Assembly (NCBI GenBank): GCA_963744875.1
Contig: CAVUVQ010000006.1
Span: forward strand, 310,001-374,000
DNA length: 64,000 nt
From: JACDAE01 sp963744875
GTDB lineage: Bacteria > Chloroflexota > Ktedonobacteria > Ktedonobacterales > Ktedonobacteraceae
Direction: 5' to 3'
The translations under genes and the position numbers were made by a program. The notes beneath the pieces are model-generated. The model was not told where the DNA came from. It did no database searches and was given only the letters and a program-made list of their open reading frames with translations. Shown here piece by piece: positions 8,372 to 18,147 of the stretch; within the stretch, counting starts at the first letter, position 1; each line of letters starts with the position of its first letter.

Positions 8372-8400
8372 AGTATACAAAGTTGAATGTGCATTGTCAA
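8372..8400 (-). promoter_or_regulatory. Consensus promoter of the NACHT gene
   Basis: On the minus strand: TTGACA, exactly 17 bases, TATACT. The predicted start of transcription is near 8365, giving a short leader. The leader holds the palindrome TATGTT-TG-AACATA (8345-8358, plus-strand reading), which overlaps GAACATATGTCT at 8350-8361, one base off a GAAC-N4-GTTY operator. Confidence 0.75.
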
Positions 8401-8610
8401 TCAAATGAGATGCGGATAGTAATATAGATACGGGTAGTACTATATAAGAATACATAACAGAGGATATGTGTCCGTTCGTGCCAAATTTATGCCATTTTCC
8501 ACGCTTTTGTGTTATACTTTTCAATGGGGTTACAGTCATTCGACAACACGCTTAAAATAAAACTCTCAAAGAAATTGTTCGTAGCTGTAAATCCAATGAG
8601 GGGAATAAGT

Positions 8611-8985
8611 ATGATAAATTCATTTTCGCGCTCAGTAATACGCCTCACGGGGCAGGCCCGCTCCTTTCAAGCAAATATCGCCGCTGAAACAGTGGAAAAC
8701 CTGGTTAAAGATGCCAATGGTTGCGAAACATCCTTGCAGCAACTCTATACTTATGCCGAAAAACAAAAAATTGATGTCAATCAGTACTACCCACAAATAG
8801 CGAATATCGAAGAAAGCTTGCAGGGTGCCAGAACACAAATTCAGCAGAAAATAGACCTGGCTGAACCAGGCAAGTTGCCATTATGGATGCAGTCGCTCGG
8901 CTCGGTCAATATCGCTTTGCGCCTCGCCTCGGGTTTGACACACATCGCTCGACGTGCCGCCAGCATGAATATCCTCCACCAATAA
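8611..8985 (+). CDS. Hypothetical helical protein, 124 residues
   Basis: Not recognised. The frame is open from 8509, but ATG 8611 follows GAGGGGAATAAGT and is the best start. The product is almost entirely helical, with 'AAETVENLVKDANGCETSLQQLYTYAEKQKI' at about 23-53 and Gln-rich coiled-coil-like spacing through residue 85. A mildly hydrophobic C-terminus follows ('SVNIALRLASGLTHIARRA'). The dehydratase gene starts 15 bases downstream, so the two are probably co-transcribed. The sequence does not say whether they work together. Confidence 0.65.
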   Translation: MINSFSRSVIRLTGQARSFQANIAAETVENLVKDANGCETSLQQLYTYAEKQKIDVNQYYPQIANIEESLQGARTQIQQKIDLAEPGKLPLWMQSLGSVNIALRLASGLTHIARRAASMNILHQ

Positions 8986-9000
8986 AGAAGGTACCATACC

Positions 9001-9957
9001 ATGCAAATTCCCACTTTCCAGGCTGTCCTTGAGGCCCGTCGCCGTATTCGCCCCTACCTGGCACCTACACCTCTGTATACTTATCCCGCCATTAATGCCC
9101 TGATCAATACCAATGTTTACATAAAACATGAAAATTATCAGCCTGTGGGAGCCTTTAAGGTGCGTGGTGGTATTAATCTTGTTTCTCAGTTGAATCCAGA
9201 AGAACGCCAGAAAGGTGTAATAGCTGCTTCAACAGGCAATCATGGTCAGTCCGTCTCGTACGCTGCCCGCCTGTTCGGCGTCAGTTCGCGCATTGTAGTG
9301 CCCGAAGGCGCGAACCCCGGCAAAGTCGCGGCAATGCAAGGCATGGGTTCCGAAGTTATCCACTATGGTGCAACATTTGATGAAGCAAGGCAGCACTGTG
9401 AAGAATTAGCAAGAGAACATGGCTACCGCTATATTCATTCGGGAGATGAGCCGCTCTTGATCGCTGGCGTTGCCACTGCTATCCTGGAGATGCTGGAGGA
9501 TGAGCCTGGACTGGATGTGATCATTGTCCCGATTGGTGGAGGCAGCGGCGCGGCAGGTGCATGTATCGTAGCCGACACCATCAGCCCTACAACGCGCGTT
9601 ATCGGCGTCCAATCCGAATTATCGCCATCCGCCTATGAAAGCTGGCGTCATCATCGTTTACAACCCGCTTCCAATCGTACATTCGCAGAGGGATTGGCGA
9701 CCGGTACCCCCTTTGAACTTCCGCAGGCCATCCTCTGGGAGCGTCTGGACGACTTTATCCTCGTCAGCGATGCTGAAATTCAGCAAGCCATGGTCTGGAT
9801 GATCGAACGCGCTCATACCCTTGCCGAGGCCGCAGGGGCAGCCACATTAGCAGCCGCATATCACTTGCGTGATGAGTTACACGGGAAAAAGGTAGGCATT
9901 GTGTGCTCTGGTGGCAACACATCATTGGAGCATTTGAAGCGTGCGTTATCCGCATAA
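9001..9957 (+). CDS. PLP-dependent threonine/serine ammonia-lyase
   Basis: A 318-residue fold-type II PLP enzyme. 'YIKHENYQPVGAFKVRG' holds the Schiff-base lysine (near residue 52), 'ASTGNHGQSVSYAA' binds substrate carboxylate, 'GGGSGAAG' binds the PLP phosphate, and 'VGIVCSGGN' closes the site. The length matches the short, ACT-less dehydratases (catabolic TdcB or threo-3-hydroxyaspartate/serine racemase-like group), not the biosynthetic IlvA with regulatory domains. The likely reaction is deamination of threonine or serine to the 2-oxo acid. GAAGG precedes the ATG. The exact substrate cannot be read from sequence alone. Confidence 0.88.
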   Translation: MQIPTFQAVLEARRRIRPYLAPTPLYTYPAINALINTNVYIKHENYQPVGAFKVRGGINLVSQLNPEERQKGVIAASTGNHGQSVSYAARLFGVSSRIVVPEGANPGKVAAMQGMGSEVIHYGATFDEARQHCEELAREHGYRYIHSGDEPLLIAGVATAILEMLEDEPGLDVIIVPIGGGSGAAGACIVADTISPTTRVIGVQSELSPSAYESWRHHRLQPASNRTFAEGLATGTPFELPQAILWERLDDFILVSDAEIQQAMVWMIERAHTLAEAAGAATLAAAYHLRDELHGKKVGIVCSGGNTSLEHLKRALSA

Positions 9958-9976
9958 ATGATGATTCTCCCAAGAT

Positions 9977-10000
9977 GTAGGGGCGCGGTTTACAAGCCCG
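9977..10000. repeat. Copy of the TAGGGGCG repeat
   Basis: GTAGGGGCGCGGTTTACAAG followed by CCCG is nearly identical to the copy inside glpD at 44897. It lies 20 bases after the dehydratase stop codon. Confidence 0.7.
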
Positions 10001-10103
10001 TTGCTAGCACCACACGCCCGCGGGTATATGGTGTATACCGTGTACCCTTTCCGATCCCACTTTTTCAAAAATGTCGTCAAAAAAAATACATTTTCTCTAT
10101 CTC

Positions 10104-10132
10104 TTGTTCACATTGAAACAACATGTTACAAT
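10104..10132 (+). promoter_or_regulatory. Promoter of the HelY-like helicase gene
   Basis: TTGTTC, 17 bases, TACAAT. Transcription would start near 10139, leaving a leader of about 36 bases with no strong ribosome binding site before ATG 10175. Confidence 0.55.
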
Positions 10133-10174
10133 AGGCTAAATTGAAAGTTAGTACATCGAAAAATTAAAGAATGT

Positions 10175-12760
10175 ATGAATGAAGAAGTGAAAGCTGGACA
10201 AGAGAATTTGGCAGAAATTCAAGATTTTGTAGCACGTTATCCGTTTCCTCTTGATCAGTTTCAATTGGACGCGATTGCCGAACTTGTACAAGGACATTCG
10301 GTTCTGGTTGCAGCACCCACCGGAACGGGGAAAACACTCGTTGCGGAATATGCTATGTGGGCGGCTCAGCAACGTAATCAGCGTGTAATCTATACAACAC
10401 CCTTAAAAGCTCTCTCTAACCAGAAGCATCGCGACCTCCGCGAGGTGTATGGCCCCGACGCTGTTGGCCTGGTGACGGGCGATATCGTCGAGCATAGTCG
10501 CGCCTCCATTGTGGTGATGACAACTGAGGTTTATCGTAATATGCTGCTGGAAGAGGGCGGCAGTCGTGCAACGATTCCATCAGAATTGGCTGATGTAGGC
10601 TTTGTCGTCTTCGATGAACTTCATTACCTCAGTGATATAGGCCGTGGTCCCGTGTGGGAAGAGGCGATTATCTGTTCGCCCCCTCACGTACAACTCGTTG
10701 GCCTTTCGGCAACCGTGAGCAACGCCGAGGATCTAGCAAGTTGGATCAGCCGCGTCCATCGCCCTATCTCCTTGATTGTACACGAACAGCGCTCGGTTCC
10801 CCTCGAACACTATTACTTTCTTGATAGTAAACTGCACCTGGTTCAGGATGCCGATGGCAAGCGCATTGAACATTTCCCCAATATCGGTGGTGAGGCAAAA
10901 CTGGCCCAGATCGCGTCTCGTAGTCGTATCTATACTTTCGATGATGACGACGAAGACGACGAACTGGATGATGTGTGGGAGGAGCGCCGACGTGGCAGAC
11001 GCGGGAACAGGCAGGCCAGAAGAGAGGTTGAAGCCACTCAGGAAACGTCGGGAGAGTCTCAGGCAGACAAACAGCTTCCTGTTCAGGAGAAGCCGCGTTC
11101 TAAGCGTCCAGCCGAGCGTAGAGCTCCACAACCAGGCGAAGTATTGATGGCTCTGCGCGATGCCAATATGCTTCCATGCCTCTACTTCCTACCTGGACGG
11201 CGCGTAGTTGAAGAGGGCGCGATGAGTACCGCACAACACCTCTTTACAACGCCTGAAGAGCAGGCACTGATCAGAGATGAGATCGCCATCTGGCAGGAAA
11301 ATCTGCCGGAGGAGGATCGTAATCTACAACAGGTCCATGCTCTGCTGGGACTACTACCACGCGGCCTGGGCTTTCATCACGCTGGCCTGATTCCAGGCTT
11401 GAAGGTGCTGGTCGAAACGCTCTTCTCTCGCGGTCTGCTGCGTGCCGTCTTTGCTACCGATACGCTGGCTCTAGGTATTAATATGCCCGCCCGCTCCGTT
11501 GTGGTAGGCAGCCTGAGCAAGTTTGATGGTCAGGAGATGCGTCTACTCACCCCAAACGAATACCGCCAGTTGACAGGCCGTGCTGGTCGTCGCGGTATGG
11601 ATGTACACGGCTCAGCGATTATTCCCTACTCGCCCTGGGAGCCATTTGAGGCATCCTTCCAGCGCATCACTGGCGACCTGCTTCCCGTCACCAGTTCCTT
11701 TGTGATCCGTTATAACTCCGTGCTCAATCTGTGGCGTCCTGGCGATATCAAACACCTGCGCCGCATCTGTGCTTCTAGCTTACGCGAGTATCAGCGCTAT
11801 CTCCTCTGGGAGCTAAACGAACTGCAACGCCTGGAGAAACGCTACCAGAAGGCCAGTAAGTCCGGTAAGAAAAAGAAAGGAGCCTCATCCGGTGGGGCTT
11901 TACAGGCCCTTGAGAAGAGACGGCAGCGCATTGGCGATTTTCCCTTGAGTCGCGCTGGTGCAGCAGAACTTGACGGAACGGTCTTTGCCTTGCGTGCTCT
12001 CGGCTTTATCGACCAGGACGATCAACTCACCATTAAAGGCCGCTTGCTAAGGAGTATTTTTCATCCGGCAGGCATCACGATTGTGGAACTGATGATGAGT
12101 GGAGCCCTCGATGAACTCTCGGCGAATGAGCTGGCTGAAGTTTGTAGCTGGTTTACCTTTGATAACGACCGCCGCCTCAATAATCGCAATGTGGTCCACG
12201 CACGCCTGGTGAAAGTCCGGCGTGAGTTGTGGCAGATTGCACAGCATGTACATGGTATTGAGGAGCGTGCCGATATCAATCCAACACCCGGTATCGTCCC
12301 CGAATTTCATGGAATTGCTCTGGCCTGGTCGCGTGGAACATCGCTCAATGGCTTGCTGCGGCGCATTGATCTGGCGGAGGGTGATATTCTGATGATTTTG
12401 AATCAGACGATTGACCTGCTGCAACAGTTACAATCTGCCATCGGGCAGGTGCTGGATGCCAAAGATATCTGGGAACAACCTGTACCCGCGCTGACAGAAG
12501 GGACTCCCGGTGAACGTTCAGCATCCTATCAAGCAAACAAGCGTGTAGAGCAATTGAATGTACAACGTGAGCACATGGAACGTTTGCGCCCTCTGCTGGG
12601 CCAGGCGTCAGCTTCGTTGAGACATGGGATTATTGTTCAGAGCCGCACTGTGCCTTCTATGGTTGCTTCTATTGGTGATGTGGTTGTTCCTCTGGATGCT
12701 GAAGAAGACCGTGATGCGCAGGGACTCAACGATCCATCCGCTTTTGTGGGAGATGTGTAG
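10175..12760 (+). CDS. Ski2/HelY-type superfamily 2 RNA/DNA helicase
   Basis: An 861-residue superfamily 2 helicase. The Q-motif region 'YPFPLDQFQLDAI' is followed by motif I 'APTGTGKT' (near residue 48), 'TTPLKALSNQK' (Ia), the 'FDELHYL' form of DExH (II) and 'GLSATVSN' (III). Motif VI is 'YRQLTGRAGRRGMD'. Between the two RecA domains (about 255-320) is a charged insertion with an Asp/Glu run followed by Arg and Gln, probably disordered. The C-terminal third matches the helical DSHCT/Ski2-like region. In Mycobacterium the HelY relative has this layout. A role in RNA turnover or repair is inferred. ATG 10171 is ruled out because its frame stops after three codons. Confidence 0.88.
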   Translation: MNEEVKAGQENLAEIQDFVARYPFPLDQFQLDAIAELVQGHSVLVAAPTGTGKTLVAEYAMWAAQQRNQRVIYTTPLKALSNQKHRDLREVYGPDAVGLVTGDIVEHSRASIVVMTTEVYRNMLLEEGGSRATIPSELADVGFVVFDELHYLSDIGRGPVWEEAIICSPPHVQLVGLSATVSNAEDLASWISRVHRPISLIVHEQRSVPLEHYYFLDSKLHLVQDADGKRIEHFPNIGGEAKLAQIASRSRIYTFDDDDEDDELDDVWEERRRGRRGNRQARREVEATQETSGESQADKQLPVQEKPRSKRPAERRAPQPGEVLMALRDANMLPCLYFLPGRRVVEEGAMSTAQHLFTTPEEQALIRDEIAIWQENLPEEDRNLQQVHALLGLLPRGLGFHHAGLIPGLKVLVETLFSRGLLRAVFATDTLALGINMPARSVVVGSLSKFDGQEMRLLTPNEYRQLTGRAGRRGMDVHGSAIIPYSPWEPFEASFQRITGDLLPVTSSFVIRYNSVLNLWRPGDIKHLRRICASSLREYQRYLLWELNELQRLEKRYQKASKSGKKKKGASSGGALQALEKRRQRIGDFPLSRAGAAELDGTVFALRALGFIDQDDQLTIKGRLLRSIFHPAGITIVELMMSGALDELSANELAEVCSWFTFDNDRRLNNRNVVHARLVKVRRELWQIAQHVHGIEERADINPTPGIVPEFHGIALAWSRGTSLNGLLRRIDLAEGDILMILNQTIDLLQQLQSAIGQVLDAKDIWEQPVPALTEGTPGERSASYQANKRVEQLNVQREHMERLRPLLGQASASLRHGIIVQSRTVPSMVASIGDVVVPLDAEEDRDAQGLNDPSAFVGDV

Positions 12761-13028
12761 TCGCCTTGTAGGCCAAAACGCCATTCTCCCACCATTCCAA
12801 ATTCTCCTTCGTTTATTGCTATAAGTGGTGTTCAATCGTATCCCAGGCTGTGTCAAACATTACTTTGGTCATACTTTCAAGCCCAATCCATTGTCAGAAG
12901 CATGGAAGTTGACTAATATGTACAAAGATACACTCGTTGGGAGATCTTATAGATCCAATAGGGGAGAGGCGCGGAATACTTCAGCCGACAAGTAACGAAT
13001 GTCAGCATTAAAGAGGGGTGAAAATTTC

Positions 13029-15209
13029 ATGAACGCAGAAGAATTGATTGGAACGGTCCTGGGCACCTGCACACTGCAGAAACTGATCGGACAGGGTGGA
13101 ATGGGCGCGGTCTTTCTGGCGCAACAATCTCGTCCGAAACGTCAGGTGGCCGTCAAGGTGCTTTTGCCAATGACACCTTTGAGCCGTAACCAACTTGCCG
13201 CGTTCCTGGAACGCTTTCGCCGCGAGACCGATGCAGCTGCTTCGTTGGAACATCCTAATATTACTCCTGTCCATGAATATGGTGAGCGCGATGGCCTGGC
13301 CTACCTGGTCATGCCTTACATTAGCGGCGGTACCTTGCGCGATGAACTGGAACGCGAGGGACCTTTACCGCTCGCAAAGGTCATAAATTATCTGGATCAG
13401 ATCGCCGCTGCGCTTGATTGCGCACATGACCATGGGGTTATCCATCGTGATATTAAACCAGCCAATATCCTCATGACCCCGGAAGGACGCCTGCTCCTTA
13501 CCGATTTCGGCCTCGTGAAAATTATTGATGAGGGGAAAGCACCTCAAATGCGCCTGACTGGCGCTGGTGCACCAGTCGGTACGCCCGACTACATGGCCCC
13601 TGAACAGGTCATTGGTGAAGAGATTGATGCTCGCGCTGACCTGTATTCGCTGGGCGTAGTTCTTTACCAGATGGTAACCGGGACAACTCCATTCCAGGGA
13701 GAGACTCCCATGCAAATAGCCGCACAGCATTTGCAGATTCCACCCCCTTCCCCACAGATGTTACGTCCAGACCTTCCCGTAACGGCGGAACAGGTGATGT
13801 TACGCTCTCTAGCTAAACGTCCTTCTGATCGCTACATGCGTGCTCAAGATCTGGCTAACGCCTTTCGCATGTCCCTGGTTGGCACTGGTATCCAGTTGGG
13901 TTCGAGTTCTACCTACACCGGTTCATTCAGCACCGTAACTGGCCCACGTATACCGATGCCGGGCGACCTCCTCGATTCTGGTCGCCAATCAGCAAAACTA
14001 AATGCTTTTCCCGTTATGCAGAGAGCCGAGGCTCCTGTGAGGAGTGATCGCTTTGAGGAGACCGGGATGGTGCCAGCGGCCACCAATGGTTCCCTTCCTG
14101 TGCCACGTGCTGGCGGGGGCTTGCTCTCGCGCACCGGGAAATTTCCCCAGATCGGAACCGGTCTGCTGGCCGCCGTTGAAAGTCCAGTCGGCGTACCAGC
14201 TACCGATGCATTTCCTAGATCCGGTATGGTTTCTCCTCTAGCAACAAAGACTCTGACTGGCACATTGCCCGCTTCAGGTCAACCTGGCAATCCCAATACC
14301 GTCAAACTCACCGGTCCTGTCAAAGTAGTCCAGGTTCCCGTTGCTGGACAGCCAGGGCGCTTTGTCACTGGTCTCCTCCCTATGTTGCCTCAGACGGCTG
14401 ACACACAGGCTGAGAAGAAAAAAGCTACCAGACCATGGGTGAAATTTACAGCCCTGGTCGTCGCCATTGTATTGATCCTGGGAGCAGTAGCAGGTGCCTT
14501 TTTGTTCGCACGCTCACATCCTAATCTGATAACAACTCACACACAGCCAAAGGTAAATGCCACACCAAACATAAATGCAACGGCGATGGCTCGCACTGCG
14601 GCAGCGGCTCAAGCAAATATCATTTTGAATGATCATCTTGATCGCAACATTAACAACTGGTTGACAACCCCGGCAAACGTCTATGCCTTCAAAGATGGCG
14701 CTTATCACATTACTGACCGTGGTAATAATGGACGTGCAACTGTCCTGCAATCTGGCAACTTCACTGGTCAACTGGCCTATTCATTGACCATGCAGGAAGT
14801 AAATGGAAATGATACTTCTCCTGTCAACTCCTTTGGTATGATTTTCCGCTTTAATCAGCAAACAAAAGGCAATACTACGACCACCACTTTCTATAGCTTT
14901 GAAGTTGTAAACACGAACGGTGGCGAGTATCAATTCTGGAAATATGACGATACTAAAGGGACGAATAACGCCTGGACGAGACTCTGGCACGGTAATTTCG
15001 GGAAAGAGTTTCATGAAGGTCACGGACCAAAAGCCAGTAATACCTTCAAAGTTTTCATGCAAGGAGGAAACTCTTTTACTTTCACAGTGAACGGGAAAAC
15101 AGTGAAAACAGTGCAGGATAAATCATTTCAAAATGGAATGATAGGTATGATCGTTAATTTGAATGGGACCGAGGTCGCCTTCAAAGATTTACTACTTACG
15201 CATAATTAA
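13029..15209 (+). CDS. One-pass transmembrane Ser/Thr protein kinase with extracellular jelly-roll-like domain (copy 1)
   Basis: A 726-residue receptor kinase. The PknB-like kinase domain spans about 14-280 with glycine loop 'GQGGMGAV', 'VAVKVL' lysine, 'HRDIKPANIL', 'DFGLVK' and 'GTPDYMAPEQ', so it should be active. A Ser/Thr/Pro-rich cytoplasmic linker (about 285-465) ends with the motif 'KVVQVPVAGQPGRFVTGLLP', nearly identical in the next gene. One transmembrane helix follows ('ALVVAIVLILGAVAGAFLF'), then a beta-rich domain of about 190 residues resembling concanavalin/LamG or DUF1080-like folds. The frame begins at ATG 12999, but ATG 13029 has AGAGGGG before it and aligns with the start of copy 2. 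Confidence 0.88.
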   Translation: MNAEELIGTVLGTCTLQKLIGQGGMGAVFLAQQSRPKRQVAVKVLLPMTPLSRNQLAAFLERFRRETDAAASLEHPNITPVHEYGERDGLAYLVMPYISGGTLRDELEREGPLPLAKVINYLDQIAAALDCAHDHGVIHRDIKPANILMTPEGRLLLTDFGLVKIIDEGKAPQMRLTGAGAPVGTPDYMAPEQVIGEEIDARADLYSLGVVLYQMVTGTTPFQGETPMQIAAQHLQIPPPSPQMLRPDLPVTAEQVMLRSLAKRPSDRYMRAQDLANAFRMSLVGTGIQLGSSSTYTGSFSTVTGPRIPMPGDLLDSGRQSAKLNAFPVMQRAEAPVRSDRFEETGMVPAATNGSLPVPRAGGGLLSRTGKFPQIGTGLLAAVESPVGVPATDAFPRSGMVSPLATKTLTGTLPASGQPGNPNTVKLTGPVKVVQVPVAGQPGRFVTGLLPMLPQTADTQAEKKKATRPWVKFTALVVAIVLILGAVAGAFLFARSHPNLITTHTQPKVNATPNINATAMARTAAAAQANIILNDHLDRNINNWLTTPANVYAFKDGAYHITDRGNNGRATVLQSGNFTGQLAYSLTMQEVNGNDTSPVNSFGMIFRFNQQTKGNTTTTTFYSFEVVNTNGGEYQFWKYDDTKGTNNAWTRLWHGNFGKEFHEGHGPKASNTFKVFMQGGNSFTFTVNGKTVKTVQDKSFQNGMIGMIVNLNGTEVAFKDLLLTHN

Positions 15210-15221
15210 AGGGATTTGTTC

Positions 15222-18092
15222 ATGAATGCAGACGCATTAATTGGAATGGTGCTGGGCACCTGTACATTGCAGAAACTGATCGGCCAGGGCGGTATGGGCG
15301 CTGTATATCTGGCGCAACAGTCACGCCCGAAACGCCAGGTTGCGGTGAAGGTTTTGCTCCCCATGTCTCCTCTGGCACCTAACCAGCGCACTGCTTTCCT
15401 CGAACGCTTTCGCCGCGAGACCGATGTGGTTGCGTCTCTCGAACACCCTAATATTATGCCCGTGCATGAATATGGGGAGCGTGATGGTCTGGCCTACCTG
15501 GTCATGCCTTACATTAACGGTGGTACTCTACGCGATGAACTGGAGGGCGATGAACGCTTGCCGCTGGAAAAAGTGGTGCTCTACCTGGAGCAGTTGGCGG
15601 CAGCGCTCGAAATTGCTCACGAACATGGCGTGATTCATCGCGATATTAAACCTGCCAATATTCTCGTTCGCCGTGAAGGACGCCTGCTATTGACCGACTT
15701 TGGTCTGGTAAAGATTATCTCCGCAGGTCAGGGTGCCAGTTCGCGCTTGACAGGTGTTGGCGTTCCCCTGGGAACACCCGATTATATGGCACCTGAACAG
15801 GTTATGGGCGGAGAGATCGATGCTCGCGCCGACCTGTATTCGCTGGGCGTTATTCTCTATCAAATGGTTACCGGGACAGTACCCTTTAAAGCGAATATGC
15901 CCATGCAAGTCGCTATGCAACATATGCAAGCACCCCCTCCCTCCCCACGTGCGCTTCGCCGCGAACTTCCACCCGCTGCTGAACAGGTGATATTACGTGC
16001 ACTGGCTAAACATCCCAACGATCGCTACAAAAATGTTCAGGAATTTGCCAGCGCGTTTCGCATGTCTTTAATTGCTTCTGGTGTCCCACTTCCCGATTTT
16101 AGCGGCATGCTGGCACCCGGAGGACTTACTGATGTCCACCTTTTTACTCCTCGCAGCCTGTTTGATCCCGTGTGGCAAGGGCCATCCACAGAGGATGGGA
16201 CCGGCGTAAATGGGAACGTGTTGACGAATATGCCACCACAACCTTCCCTGAAGCAACACAATGAACCAAGAAAAGATATTATTGGTAAAACCAGCATCCC
16301 AATGCCCTCGCTTACGACTTTTATGTCGCCGAATAATACCCCACTTCCTCCTATGACAAATGTGCAGCCAGCAAGTACGCAGGCACCCAGAACTGCTTCA
16401 CCTTTGACAGGTCGACCGATTCTTGGTCATAAATTTAACCTGCGACGCCCTTCGGGCGACTTGAAGGAATCACCTTTCATACCGTCACCCCCACAAGGTG
16501 ATGGACAACCTCTACAAGATGTTCAGCCTTCATATGCTAATTTGTCTGGCTTTGCGCTATCACCAGAAGGTTCGGGCTTGCGTCCAGCACCCGGCTTGCC
16601 ATCACAAGGGTCGACGTTGCCTTCGGCACCCTCTGAAAAATCAGGATTACGTCCAGCACCCGGTCGGCTTCTGGGTAGATCAAGCTTACGTCCCATGGGG
16701 CCTATGACCCTGGCAGGTTCGGGCATACAGCCGCTCCCATCAATACCAGCCGAAGCGACCAATGAGCATCCTTTCGCCTCATCCCCCATTGAAAATATGG
16801 GCAATCAGTTTTCCCCATTGCTGGACGTAAATAGTCCAGCCACGCGTGTTGCACCACTGCAACCTGTAGATAAGCAGGCCAGGACTGGCTCAGGGATGGA
16901 AGCATTTAATCCTCCATCTGTATTTCCTGCCCAGACCAGCGTGCCTACCGGTTCAACCATTCAACCGCTCGATGGTTCACCAATACCGACATTCAATGGT
17001 TCGGCATCGCAATTACCCGGTAATCCAGTGACTCAACAACTCGGTGCTTCAGCAACACGTCAACTTACCGGAGCGCTGGTAATGGGCAACGTGGGAATGA
17101 GTAACACAAATACTGGTAATACTGGGATGATGAAATTGGCACAGGCCGCTAAAGTGGTTCAGGTTCCGGTTGCAGGTCAACCAGGTCGCTACGTAACTGG
17201 CCTGCTACCCGTATTGGAAGAGCAAAAAACTACTTTGCCACCACCTATTGCTAAAAGGGTTGCCGCTGTAGATACCTTGCTAAAGGGACGTTTGAAACTG
17301 GTTGCACTGATTGTAGTAGTGGTACTTGTCGTCTTCAGCTCCTTTGCTTTCTTTCTTGCTCAATCTCATAGTGGCTCAACCGCTAATGGAAATAAAAAGA
17401 TCAGCGGACAGAATGCAGCAGCAACTGTGAATGCTACTGCGACTGGCGATGCTAATGTAATCGTGAAAGATGCCCTGGACGGCAATGGTGGCAATATTCA
17501 TAACTTACTCCTTGGTAGTAGCGGAGGATCACTTTATGCTTTTAAAAATAACGCATATCATATTACGGTAAATAGTCAAAATTCTGCGATTACTCTGCTA
17601 CCCGGTGTGTCTACGCCTGATGCATTTGTTTACACACTCACTATGCAGGCTATCAAGGGTGATGAAACGGGAACAACGACAGGCTTCAATGCCTTTGGCA
17701 TGATCTTTTGCTTTAATCAACAAACAAAAGGTAAAAAGACGATTACGACTTTTTATAGCTTTGATGTTGTAAACGCAAAAGGTGGCGAATATCAGTTCCA
17801 AAAATATCAAGGAACATCTGATGCCGGTAACACAAATGGAACCTGGACACCTATCTGGCCGAAAGCTGAAAAAATTGTACACTTCGGTAACGAGTTCCAT
17901 TTCGGGCATGGTCCAAAAAGCAAAAATACTTTCAGCGTTGTTGTGAATGGCAATAAGTTTACTTTCATGGTGAATGGTAAGCAGGTGGGAACCGCCCAGG
18001 ATGGCTCTCTTAAGAAGGGCGGAATAGGCATGTTTGTAAATTTGCAAGGAACTGAAGTTGCTTTCTCAAATCTTCTATTGACAAGTAATTAA
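15222..18092 (+). CDS. One-pass transmembrane Ser/Thr protein kinase with extracellular jelly-roll-like domain (copy 2)
   Basis: A 956-residue paralogue of the upstream kinase, starting 12 bases after it (AAAGGG before the ATG). Kinase motifs are intact: 'GQGGMGAV', 'VAVKVL', 'HRDIKPANIL', 'DFGLVK', 'GTPDYMAPEQ'. The linker is much longer (about 285-680) and low in complexity, with 'SGLRPAPG' twice and many Ser/Thr-Pro sites. It closes with 'KVVQVPVAGQPGRYVTGLLP' before the membrane helix 'LVALIVVVVLVVFSSFAFFL'. The extracellular domain matches copy 1 closely ('FNQQTKG', 'TTFYSF.VVN..GGEYQF.KY', 'F.VNGK.V.T.QD'). This is a recent duplication with fast divergence only in the linker. The ligand is unknown. 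Confidence 0.88.
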   Translation: MNADALIGMVLGTCTLQKLIGQGGMGAVYLAQQSRPKRQVAVKVLLPMSPLAPNQRTAFLERFRRETDVVASLEHPNIMPVHEYGERDGLAYLVMPYINGGTLRDELEGDERLPLEKVVLYLEQLAAALEIAHEHGVIHRDIKPANILVRREGRLLLTDFGLVKIISAGQGASSRLTGVGVPLGTPDYMAPEQVMGGEIDARADLYSLGVILYQMVTGTVPFKANMPMQVAMQHMQAPPPSPRALRRELPPAAEQVILRALAKHPNDRYKNVQEFASAFRMSLIASGVPLPDFSGMLAPGGLTDVHLFTPRSLFDPVWQGPSTEDGTGVNGNVLTNMPPQPSLKQHNEPRKDIIGKTSIPMPSLTTFMSPNNTPLPPMTNVQPASTQAPRTASPLTGRPILGHKFNLRRPSGDLKESPFIPSPPQGDGQPLQDVQPSYANLSGFALSPEGSGLRPAPGLPSQGSTLPSAPSEKSGLRPAPGRLLGRSSLRPMGPMTLAGSGIQPLPSIPAEATNEHPFASSPIENMGNQFSPLLDVNSPATRVAPLQPVDKQARTGSGMEAFNPPSVFPAQTSVPTGSTIQPLDGSPIPTFNGSASQLPGNPVTQQLGASATRQLTGALVMGNVGMSNTNTGNTGMMKLAQAAKVVQVPVAGQPGRYVTGLLPVLEEQKTTLPPPIAKRVAAVDTLLKGRLKLVALIVVVVLVVFSSFAFFLAQSHSGSTANGNKKISGQNAAATVNATATGDANVIVKDALDGNGGNIHNLLLGSSGGSLYAFKNNAYHITVNSQNSAITLLPGVSTPDAFVYTLTMQAIKGDETGTTTGFNAFGMIFCFNQQTKGKKTITTFYSFDVVNAKGGEYQFQKYQGTSDAGNTNGTWTPIWPKAEKIVHFGNEFHFGHGPKSKNTFSVVVNGNKFTFMVNGKQVGTAQDGSLKKGGIGMFVNLQGTEVAFSNLLLTSN

Positions 18093-18147
18093 TCTGACTG
18101 GTAAGCTTTTCTTGGGCTTTAGCTCCGATTGAAGGGATCGATTATAT

